Source of the DNA: Aneurinibacillus tyrosinisolvens
GTDB taxonomy: Bacteria; Bacillota; Bacilli; Aneurinibacillales; Aneurinibacillaceae
Direction: 5' to 3'
DNA length: 64,000 nt
NCBI RefSeq assembly: GCF_001015055.1
Contig: NZ_BBWZ01000005.1
Location: 62,001-126,000 of the forward strand
Positions 15,846 to 23,094 of the stretch are shown piece after piece. Under the pieces are notes generated by a model, which did no database searches, had not been told where the DNA came from, and was given only the letters and a program-made list of their open reading frames with translations. Numbering within the stretch: the stretch's first letter is position 1; every line of letters begins with the position of its first letter. Made by a program: the position numbers and the translations under genes.

Positions 15846-15874
15846 ATGATAAACTAGTCTTTAAACTATGTCAA
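15846..15874 (-). promoter_or_regulatory. Sigma-A promoter of the candidate sRNA
   Basis: Minus strand TTGACA (15869-15874), 17-bp spacer, TATCAT (15846-15851): one mismatch to consensus. It points away from the MidA-type gene into a region without genes on this strand. Confidence 0.7.
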
Positions 15875-15941
15875 TAGTGTAAAACAAAAAATGCCTTCTT
15901 TTTATTTTGGAAAACGTACATAATGAATAGGGAAGAGGGGG

Positions 15942-17096
15942 ATGGGTGTGCGAGAGAGCGCTTTATATAGAACAATTGTGCAGGAAATTCGAGATTCAAA
16001 TAAAAAGGCGATTCCGTTTCGTGATTTTATGGAGCTTGCATTGTATGCGAAAAACGGGGGGTACTATAATAAGGAAGCGAAAAAGATAGGAAAACAGGGG
16101 GATTTCTATACGAATTCCTCCGTCGGGGCCGTGTATGGCGAAACTTTGGCCGATGCCGTATGGGATATGCTGAGACATGAAGATATGCGCGAACCATGCT
16201 ATATAGTGGAGATGGGCGGTGGAGACGGAAGCCTTAGTTTTCAGCTGCTGAGCCGTCTGCAGCAATTGACCGGTGAAGCTTGCGAGCGTAAATTCAGCTG
16301 TATTATGATCGAAGCAAGCGCGTATCATAAAGCTCTCCAGGAAGAAAAGCTCGCTCCTTTTGAGGGACAGATCTCCATTGCATGGTATGGGACGATAGAG
16401 GAAGCCCGAAAGGATGTGCCTTATCTTAACGGTGTTTTTATTTCGAATGAACTTCCGGATGCTTTTCCGGTGCATCTTATCGAGTGCAGAAAGGGAAAGT
16501 GGTACGAAATATATGTGGCCCTTAATGAGAGAGATGGGTTTATCGAGCAGCTAAAGGAACCGGCAGCAGCCGTTCTTGATTATGTTGCCAGAGAAAGGAT
16601 ACCGCAAATAGAAGGCTACCGCACGGAAGTAAATCTGGCCAGTATACAATGGATGAAAGAAGTAGGAAGATGGCTTGAGAAGGGGTATGCCGTAACGATT
16701 GATTACGGATATGAGAGGGAAATTCTTTATGAACCGGAGAGGAAGGAAGGAACGCTCCTTTGCTACCAGGGGCATACGATGAACAGCAGCCCCTACCTTC
16801 AACCGGGAGAACAGGATATTACGGCACATGTTAACTTCTCTGCTTTAATGGATACGGGGGCAGAGCAGGGAATGCGAGTGATCGGACTTTATTCGCAGCG
16901 CGAGTTTCTTCTGCGGGCAGGGATTTTGAAGAGGCTGCAGGAACACGCGTCTGTTGACCCGTTTTTAAATGAAACCGCCAAAAGAAACCGCGCTGTGCGG
17001 CAGCTCATCATGCCCGGCGGGATGGGCGATACGTTCCGCGTGCTGGTTCAAGAGAAAGGGCTTGATATGGCAGAAGGGCTTAACTTCCTAAAGTAA
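15942..17096 (+). CDS. MidA/NDUFAF7-type SAM-dependent methyltransferase
   Basis: 384 residues. The N-terminal IPFRDFMELALYAKNGGYY and GDFYTNSSVGAVYGETLA are typical of the COG1565/MidA family. The SAM site is IVEMGGGDGSLSFQLL. NDUFAF7 methylates an arginine of complex I; the bacterial substrate is unknown. ATG 15942 is only 1 bp from GAGGGG, so GTG 15948 (7-bp spacing) may be the true start. It is a single-gene unit with a terminator shared with the convergent yqgY. Confidence 0.85.
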   Translation: MGVRESALYRTIVQEIRDSNKKAIPFRDFMELALYAKNGGYYNKEAKKIGKQGDFYTNSSVGAVYGETLADAVWDMLRHEDMREPCYIVEMGGGDGSLSFQLLSRLQQLTGEACERKFSCIMIEASAYHKALQEEKLAPFEGQISIAWYGTIEEARKDVPYLNGVFISNELPDAFPVHLIECRKGKWYEIYVALNERDGFIEQLKEPAAAVLDYVARERIPQIEGYRTEVNLASIQWMKEVGRWLEKGYAVTIDYGYEREILYEPERKEGTLLCYQGHTMNSSPYLQPGEQDITAHVNFSALMDTGAEQGMRVIGLYSQREFLLRAGILKRLQEHASVDPFLNETAKRNRAVRQLIMPGGMGDTFRVLVQEKGLDMAEGLNFLK

Positions 17097-17106
17097 TCGA
17101 TTCCCA

Positions 17107-17147
17107 AAAGCAGGGTGCCTTCATTTGCAAGCACCCTGCTTTTTTTG
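17107..17147. terminator. Bidirectional terminator between MidA-type gene and yqgY
   Basis: AAAGCAGGGTGC pairs with GCACCCTGCTTT, with T7 on the plus strand and A4 giving a shorter U tract on the minus strand. Confidence 0.9.
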
Positions 17148-17154
17148 CTAATAC

Positions 17155-17442
17155 TTAAGATAAATAGGCAGATACCGCGTTTAGTGCTGTGATAGCGTGT
17201 TCATCAAGACTTTTTGGATAATGTCCGAAGAATGCGTAGAACATGAAGCCGGTAAACGCGACAAGTAAATACGTCATAAAAATCGTCATATACGTTCTTT
17301 CGGAAAGATCAACAAAGCTAAGAGCCAGGAACATACCGGTTTGAGCGAAGAACAAGGCAGCCATTCCAGTCAGTGCGCCCCATAACGCCATAAGAGCAAT
17401 GATCAAGCAAAAAAATGCCAGTACACGATACATACGTGCCAT
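17155..17442 (-). CDS. yqgY: DUF2626 membrane protein
   Basis: 95 residues with three hydrophobic helices. The pattern R.YRVLAFF, ALFFAQTGMFLALSFVDLSERTYM matches DUF2626 (YqgY). Function unknown. An AGGAGGGG RBS precedes ATG 17442. Neighbours yqgX and mgsR keep the B. subtilis yqgX-yqgY-yqgZ association. Confidence 0.85.
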   Translation of the reverse strand: MARMYRVLAFFCLIIALMALWGALTGMAALFFAQTGMFLALSFVDLSERTYMTIFMTYLLVAFTGFMFYAFFGHYPKSLDEHAITALNAVSAYLS

Positions 17443-17558
17443 ACAATTTCCCCTCCTTTTAGTACATATCTATACAAATCTAGAATTCATTATAATCTAG
17501 TTAGAAAGCACTGTAAACGCGAAGGTTTGTCGATTTTTTAACATGTCATACGCACCAG

Positions 17559-18263
17559 TTACGAGATTTTGAGCATTGTATAATCACATGACTTGCAGCC
17601 GGCAAGCATGGAGTTCTCTTCGATGAGCTGGGTGTTCTGGTTGAAAAACGTCTCGAAGATTCCGAACAAGAGAGCATGATGCATACTGCAAATGCTATCG
17701 GGGTTCCGGGCTGCTGTTTCTTTAAACGTGCAATTGAATATACGGAAGCGGATGGTAGCGTCATCTACCTGCTCAATCTCCGGATTCAATCCCTGGGCAA
17801 GCATCAGGCGGTGAATGGCTTCAAGTTTACGCTCCGCGCTTATGTTCGAGAGGCTGATGCGCTCTTTTTCGATAGCTTGTCTGGCTGCTTCGTGTCCAAA
17901 TTTACGGCCCATATCATGTAAAGCTTTTTGCCCGGCTTCTCCAAGGGAGATGAGGGTTTCTATTGCGATATTTGCTAGTAGTTGATAGTCTCTGGGTGGA
18001 AATTGCAGGCTGACTACTTGCTCGGATAAGGAATATAAACGGCTGGGGCGTCCGCCTTTCCCTGTTTTCTCGGATGCTGAATCAAGCAGGTTAACGTCTT
18101 CAAGCTTTGTCAGGTGAAGCCTGGCAACATTCGGATGAATCTCAAATTGCTCGGCAATTTCCTGTACTGTTACCGCACGATGGCTGGCAACAACATGCTG
18201 GTATATGGAAAATCGCGTGGGGTCAGCCAAAACGCTGGTTAATTTTAAAGTTTCGTTTTCCAT
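17559..18263 (-). CDS. ArsR/SufR-like winged-helix regulator with four C-terminal cysteines
   Basis: 234 residues. N-terminal winged helix (LADPTRFSIYQHV, VQEIAEQFEIHPNVARLHLTKLEDVNLL), then a C-terminal domain with Cys178, Cys192, Cys223 and Cys226 (GCKSCDY). This is the COG2345 layout, which includes the [4Fe-4S] repressor SufR, so an Fe-S or metal-sensing role is likely. Start ATG 18263 follows GGGGG at 7 bp; the longer frame to 18356 has no RBS and would span the promoter. It is divergent from mgsR. Confidence 0.75.
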   Translation of the reverse strand: MENETLKLTSVLADPTRFSIYQHVVASHRAVTVQEIAEQFEIHPNVARLHLTKLEDVNLLDSASEKTGKGGRPSRLYSLSEQVVSLQFPPRDYQLLANIAIETLISLGEAGQKALHDMGRKFGHEAARQAIEKERISLSNISAERKLEAIHRLMLAQGLNPEIEQVDDATIRFRIFNCTFKETAARNPDSICSMHHALLFGIFETFFNQNTQLIEENSMLAGCKSCDYTMLKIS

Positions 18264-18300
18264 GGGAAAACCCCCTATTTTTTTTCTATAACTGGAGATA

Positions 18301-18329
18301 ATTATAGTACAAATGAAGGAAACGGTAAA
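18301..18329 (-). promoter_or_regulatory. Sigma-A promoter of the SufR-like regulator
   Basis: Minus strand TTTACC (18324-18329), 17 bp, TATAAT (18301-18306). Confidence 0.65.
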
Positions 18330-18349
18330 TGAAAGTTTTGTAAACACTA

Positions 18350-18379
18350 TTGACATAGAAATAAGTCTAATAATATAAT
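18350..18379 (+). promoter_or_regulatory. Sigma-A promoter of mgsR
   Basis: Perfect TTGACA (18350-18355) and TATAAT (18374-18379) with an 18-bp spacer. Its -35 is only 20 bp from the -35 of the divergent regulator, so one bound protein could affect both. Confidence 0.75.
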
Positions 18380-18468
18380 TAAGTTAATTACTGTTAGTTA
18401 GTGTTAACGCACAAATATAGATTGATTGTCTCAATGATTACGCTATCGTTGACAAGGAGATGACAGAG

Positions 18469-18825
18469 ATGAACCATCATCTTACATTCTACACGTATCC
18501 TAGCTGTACATCTTGCCGAAAAGCTAAAGCGTTCCTAAAAGAAAAAGGCATCGATTATGATGAGCGTCATTTGTTTAAAGAACCTCCATCCGTGGAGGAA
18601 CTCCTTGAAATTATAAAAATGACCCATAATGGGATGGATGATATTCTATCCACAAGAAGCCGTAAATTTAAGGAACTCGACAAGGATATTGAAGATATGA
18701 CTGTGTCTGAACTACTTGAAATGATTAGTGAGGAGCCGCGGCTTCTTAGACGTCCTATCATTTTTGATGGTGAGAAGTTGATTATCGGATACAATCGGAC
18801 TGCAATGCAAGACTTACTGGCATAA
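18469..18825 (+). CDS. mgsR: Spx/MgsR (ArsC-fold) stress regulator
   Basis: 118 residues, thioredoxin-like ArsC/Spx fold with a redox CxxC (Cys13-Cys16, SCTSCRKAK). The C-terminal LLRRPIIFDGEKLIIGYNR is shared by Spx and MgsR. Such proteins bind the RNA polymerase alpha subunit and respond to thiol oxidation. Position next to yqgX/yqgY supports MgsR (YqgZ) rather than Spx. Start ATG 18469 is 9 bp after AAGGAG; the upstream ATG 18460 abuts it. Confidence 0.85.
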   Translation: MNHHLTFYTYPSCTSCRKAKAFLKEKGIDYDERHLFKEPPSVEELLEIIKMTHNGMDDILSTRSRKFKELDKDIEDMTVSELLEMISEEPRLLRRPIIFDGEKLIIGYNRTAMQDLLA

Positions 18826-18850
18826 GGCAAGTTGATGCTATTGCAAACGG

Positions 18851-18883
18851 AAAAGCCGACGGGAAAGTGCCCGTCGGCTTTTT
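18851..18883. terminator. Terminator between mgsR and narK (convergent)
   Basis: AAAAGCCGACGGG pairs with CCCGTCGGCTTTT; T5 on plus and A4 on minus. Confidence 0.9.
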
Positions 18884-18901
18884 GCATGTTAAAATATAGG
18901 G

Positions 18902-20107
18902 TTAGACTTTTACTGAATCACCTTCTTGCACCCAGGTCCTTCTCCACGCACTTTGTGCCATCATGAGAGCGGCAAGCGCTGCAATAGCAATGACGGCAAA
19001 TGTCATAAATCCTGAAGCATACGTACCGGTAGACTGTTTCAACATCCCAAGAATTGTAGGGAGGAAGAATCCTCCGACACCACCAGCTGCCCCAATGATC
19101 CCGGTGACCATTCCAATTTCTTTTTGGAAACGTTGAGGAACCAGTTGAAATACCGCTCCATTTCCCATCCCTAAGCACATCATACCTATGAACAGTAAGG
19201 ATGTTACCAGTGAAATTGGAGGAAGCAGACTAATACCAACCATACATAAGGCTACAAATATGAACAAAATAGAAAGAAGGCGAGAACCGCCTATACGGTC
19301 TGCGATCCATCCGCCAACGGGGCGAAAGAAACTTCCCGCTGCGACACATAAGGTAACGAAGTCTCCTGCTTGAACTTTCTGCAATCCATACTGATCTACG
19401 AAAAAGATACTCAGAAAACTGGTTAATCCGACAAACCCTCCAAATGTGACACTATAGAGTAAGCAAAAGTACCAGATATCCCTTTGTTTAAACAATGTAA
19501 AGTAGCTGACCAGCGGTTGTGGCTTTGGCTGACTGGGAGCATCTTTGGCTAAAAGGGCGAAAGTAATGAAAACAAGGGATAACGGAATGAGTGCAATTCC
19601 CATTACTCCATGCCATCCAAAATGCTCCGCTAAACGGGGCCCGAACAAGGTGGCAAACAGTGTTCCGCTATTACCAGCTCCCGCAATACCCATGGCTAAT
19701 CCTTGCAGATGCGGAGGATACCAGCGGCTGGCCATTGGCAAAGCGGCTGCAAAACTTGCACCGGCTACACCAAGAAGAATCGCAATTGCGTAAATTTCCG
19801 ACAAGGATGTGCCGGCTAACCATCCCCAAAATAACGGAATCATTGAGACCAGCATTCCACCGATAGCTGTCTTTCTTGACCCAATTCGATCTGTTAATAT
19901 CCCAAGTAGAATACGAAACAAGGAACCGGATAGAACCGGAATAGCAACAAGAAATCCCTTTTCTGCAGGAGACAGGCCAAAATCCTGGAAAATGTAAACG
20001 CCCAGTGCGCCCATTAAAACCCAAATCATAAAGCTCACATCAAAATATAAGAAGGCGGACAACAAGGTTGGGGGGTGCCCGCTTCTACGTAGTTCAGATA
20101 ATTTCAT
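18902..20107 (-). CDS. narK: Nitrate/nitrite MFS transporter
   Basis: 401 residues, 12-helix major facilitator. Both nitrate signatures of the NNP family are present: [18 protein letters not shown] in helix 5 and [17 protein letters not shown] in helix 11; DRIGSRK is the MFS A-loop. It imports nitrate for the divergent nasDEC reductases (NasA role) and may also export nitrite. The promoter has TATAAT at 20161-20166 (minus) and a GlnR/TnrA-like box centred about 50 bp upstream of the start. Confidence 0.92.
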   Translation of the reverse strand: MKLSELRRSGHPPTLLSAFLYFDVSFMIWVLMGALGVYIFQDFGLSPAEKGFLVAIPVLSGSLFRILLGILTDRIGSRKTAIGGMLVSMIPLFWGWLAGTSLSEIYAIAILLGVAGASFAAALPMASRWYPPHLQGLAMGIAGAGNSGTLFATLFGPRLAEHFGWHGVMGIALIPLSLVFITFALLAKDAPSQPKPQPLVSYFTLFKQRDIWYFCLLYSVTFGGFVGLTSFLSIFFVDQYGLQKVQAGDFVTLCVAAGSFFRPVGGWIADRIGGSRLLSILFIFVALCMVGISLLPPISLVTSLLFIGMMCLGMGNGAVFQLVPQRFQKEIGMVTGIIGAAGGVGGFFLPTILGMLKQSTGTYASGFMTFAVIAIAALAALMMAQSAWRRTWVQEGDSVKV

Positions 20108-20195
20108 CTACAATCCCTCCGCTTTCGAATTTTATCCATTTAATTTTCGAACTCAGACCGATTATAAATAATACGTGATAATAATTAGTAATTTA

Positions 20196-20212
20196 CGTTA
20201 TAAAACCTGACA
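20196..20212. promoter_or_regulatory. GlnR/TnrA-like box, narK-proximal
   Basis: Minus strand TGTCAGGTTTTATAACG; the consensus TGTNAN7TNACA is matched at all but one conserved base. The centre (20204) is about 50 bp upstream of the predicted narK start site. Confidence 0.65.
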
Positions 20213-20245
20213 TGGTTTTTATTTTGGAATTTGCGGAAAATTCCG

Positions 20246-20262
20246 CGTCATAAAACCTGACA
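20246..20262. promoter_or_regulatory. GlnR/TnrA-like box, nasD-proximal
   Basis: Minus strand TGTCAGGTTTTATGACG, 16 of 17 bases identical to the first box and exactly 50 bp from it. The centre (20254) is about 49 bp upstream of the start predicted from the -10 at 20289. That is the distance used by TnrA-activated promoters. Confidence 0.65.
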
Positions 20263-20339
20263 CAATCCTTTCTCGACCATCATCCATGTAATAAAATCAA
20301 TGAGAATTCATGGAATTAACTATTAGGAGGTTGAGAACG

Positions 20340-22748
20340 GTGAGTAGCAGAAAATTAGTGTTAGTTGGTAATGGGATGGCAGGCGTGAATTGCATCGAAC
20401 ATATTTTGAAACTTGCTGATGAATCGTTCGATATTACCATTTTTGGAACGGAACCTCATCCAAACTATAATCGAATTCAGCTTTCCTATGTATTAGCAGG
20501 AGATTCGAAGCTTGACGATATTATTATAAATGGCTGGGATTGGTATAAGGATAACAACATTCAATTGCATACAGGTCAAACCGTAACAAAGATTGATACC
20601 GAAAACAAATGTGTCTATACCGATGGAGGGATTATACAGAACTACGATGATCTCATCCTGGCGACTGGCTCTACTCCTTTTATGTTGCCTTTGCCAGGTG
20701 CAGATTTACAAGGAGTTATCGCTTATCGGGATATCAAAGATTGCCAAATGATGATGGAAGCATCCAAGAAATATAAGAAAGCAGCAGTAATAGGCGGAGG
20801 TTTGTTAGGCCTGGAAGCCGCACGTGGCCTGCTAAACTTATCCATGGATGTCACAGTGATTCATGTTTTTGATACCCTGATGGAGCGTCAGCTCGATCCA
20901 ACAGCCAGTAAGTTACTGCAGGCTGAATTGGAAGCGCAGGGAATGAAGTTTTTGATGAGTAAGCAAACAGAGGAGCTATACGGTACAGACCGAGTGGAAG
21001 GCCTTCGCTTCAAGGACGGCAGCGAGCTGGAAGCTGATCTAGTGGTCATGGCCGTCGGGATACGCCCGAATGTCGCATTGGCCAGGGACCATGGCATTGA
21101 AGTGAATCGTGGGATCATGGTGAATGACTATCTTGAAACAAATGTAAAGGACGTTTATGCGGTTGGAGAATGTGCTGAGCATCGTGGGATCGTGTATGGC
21201 CTGGTAGCCCCGCTTTATGAACAAGGAAATGTATTGGCCAAATGGATTTGTGGAGTGGAGACGAAACCGTATGAAGGATCCGTGCTGTCTACCAAATTGA
21301 AAGTTTCTGGGGTGGATGTATTCTCTGCAGGTGAGTTTATGGATCAAGCAGATACACGGTCGTACCGTTATCAGGATGATTTTAATGGAGTTTACAAGAA
21401 AGTTCTCGTAAAGGAAGAAAAGATTGTTGGTGCCGTTCTTTTTGGGGATACAAGTGATGGAACTCGTTTGTTCCAGCTCATACGAAGTGGAGCGGATGCT
21501 TCCGAGTTGAAAACTCTGTTCGGCACAGGCCAGGGCGAGAAGAAGAGTACTTCTTCCGATGTGGCTGTGATGGCAAATGATGAATTGATTTGTGGATGTA
21601 ACGGTGTATCCAAAGGACATATTATCCAGGCCATCGAGGAACAGGGATTGGATTCTGTCGAAGCGATTAAAGGATGTACAGGAGCTTCCCGGTCCTGCGG
21701 AGGATGCAAGCCACTGGTTCAGGAATTACTGCAATATACACTTGGAGACAGTTTCCAGGCAGTAGAAAAAGAGCCGGTTTGTTCCTGCACCTCGCTCAGC
21801 CGAGATGAAGTAGTAGATGCTATTCGCTCCATGCAATTAACGACCAGCAAAGAAGTGATGAATGTTTTGGAGTGGAAACAGGAAGGAGGCTGTTCGAAAT
21901 GTCGTCCGGCTCTGAATTATTACCTGGGTATGGTGTGGCCGGAAGAACATAAGGACGAACGTCATTCTCGGTTTGTTAATGAGCGCCTTCACGCAAACAT
22001 CCAAAATGATGGGACGTATTCGGTTGTTCCTCGGATCTATGGAGGAGTAACAAATTCTGAACAGCTACGTAAAATCGCCGATGCTGCAGAAAAATATCAC
22101 GTACCGATGGTAAAAATTACAGGAGGTCAGCGTATTGACTTACTGGGCGTGAAAAAAGAAGACCTGCCCAAAATGTGGGCGGATTTGGATATGCCATCCG
22201 GCCATGCGTACGCCAAGGCTTTACGTACGGTAAAAACCTGCGTAGGGGAGAGTTTTTGCCGATTTGGAACCCAGGATTCGATTCAAATGGGAATTGATAT
22301 GGAAAAACGTTTTGAGCGTCTTTGGACTCCGCATAAGGTAAAGATGGCCGTATCTGCTTGTCCACGCAATTGTGCTGAATCTGGCATCAAAGACATCGGC
22401 GTAGTTGGAGTAGATGGCGGATGGGAGATTTATGTCGGTGGAAATGGCGGCGTTCATTTGCGTGGCGGTGACCTGTTTGTCAAGGTGAAAACGGAAGAAG
22501 AGGTCCTGGAATGGTCTGCAGCGTTTATGCAGTATTACCGGGAAACGGCGAAGTATTTAGAGAGAACCTCTCACTGGGTAGAACGTGTCGGGTTGGAGGT
22601 CATTCAGGAAACCCTTGCCAGTGCGGACACGCGCCGGGAATTGATTGAGAGGATGGATAAAGCGCTGGCTGTGACAAAAGATCCGTGGAAAGAAGCGATT
22701 GAAGAAAGTGAAGTTCGTAAGATGTTTGATACGCTAATTGTAAATTAG
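20340..22748 (+). CDS. nasD: Assimilatory nitrite reductase [NAD(P)H], large subunit
   Basis: 802 residues. An N-terminal FAD/NAD(P) oxidoreductase part (VLVGNGMAGVNC; AVIGGGLLGLEAARGL about 160) is followed by two BFD-type [2Fe-2S] segments (CGCNGVSKGHI to CGGCKP, and CSCTSLS to CSKCRP). A ferredoxin-like half follows, then the siroheme/[4Fe-4S] site (CVGESFCRFG, CPRNCAESGIKDIG). It reduces nitrite to ammonium with NasE. Start: GTG 20340 is 9 bp from AGGAGG; the longer frame from 20310 reads through that RBS. First gene of nasD-nasE-nasC. Confidence 0.93.
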   Translation: MSSRKLVLVGNGMAGVNCIEHILKLADESFDITIFGTEPHPNYNRIQLSYVLAGDSKLDDIIINGWDWYKDNNIQLHTGQTVTKIDTENKCVYTDGGIIQNYDDLILATGSTPFMLPLPGADLQGVIAYRDIKDCQMMMEASKKYKKAAVIGGGLLGLEAARGLLNLSMDVTVIHVFDTLMERQLDPTASKLLQAELEAQGMKFLMSKQTEELYGTDRVEGLRFKDGSELEADLVVMAVGIRPNVALARDHGIEVNRGIMVNDYLETNVKDVYAVGECAEHRGIVYGLVAPLYEQGNVLAKWICGVETKPYEGSVLSTKLKVSGVDVFSAGEFMDQADTRSYRYQDDFNGVYKKVLVKEEKIVGAVLFGDTSDGTRLFQLIRSGADASELKTLFGTGQGEKKSTSSDVAVMANDELICGCNGVSKGHIIQAIEEQGLDSVEAIKGCTGASRSCGGCKPLVQELLQYTLGDSFQAVEKEPVCSCTSLSRDEVVDAIRSMQLTTSKEVMNVLEWKQEGGCSKCRPALNYYLGMVWPEEHKDERHSRFVNERLHANIQNDGTYSVVPRIYGGVTNSEQLRKIADAAEKYHVPMVKITGGQRIDLLGVKKEDLPKMWADLDMPSGHAYAKALRTVKTCVGESFCRFGTQDSIQMGIDMEKRFERLWTPHKVKMAVSACPRNCAESGIKDIGVVGVDGGWEIYVGGNGGVHLRGGDLFVKVKTEEEVLEWSAAFMQYYRETAKYLERTSHWVERVGLEVIQETLASADTRRELIERMDKALAVTKDPWKEAIEESEVRKMFDTLIVN

Positions 22749-22761
22749 GGGGGGCGATTCA

Positions 22762-23079
22762 ATGAGTCTGGTAAAGGTACAAGTGAACGTAGGGAAACTA
22801 AACGAATTCCAAGAGGATGTTGGAAAGGCTGTCGAAGTACAAGGGCATTCCATTGCTGTATTTCGGTTACCCAATGGCCGGTTCAAGGCTGTAGAAAATC
22901 GTTGTCCTCACAAAGCTGGACCGCTGTCCGAGGGGATCGTTTCGGGGGAGTTTGTATTCTGTCCGCTTCATGATTGGAAAATTGGCTTAAAAGATGGCCA
23001 CGTCCAGGCTCCTGATCATGGCTGTGTCAAAACGTATGAAGTGGTAGTTGAGGGTGAAGACGTCTGTATCATGATATAA
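22762..23079 (+). CDS. nasE: Nitrite reductase small subunit, Rieske protein
   Basis: 105 residues with both Rieske cluster motifs, CPHKAGPLSEG and CPLHDWKI. Partner of NasD in NAD(P)H-dependent nitrite reduction. 13 bp after nasD with a GGGGGG RBS, so co-translated. Confidence 0.92.
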   Translation: MSLVKVQVNVGKLNEFQEDVGKAVEVQGHSIAVFRLPNGRFKAVENRCPHKAGPLSEGIVSGEFVFCPLHDWKIGLKDGHVQAPDHGCVKTYEVVVEGEDVCIMI

Positions 23080-23094
23080 AAAGGAGAGGAAGCT

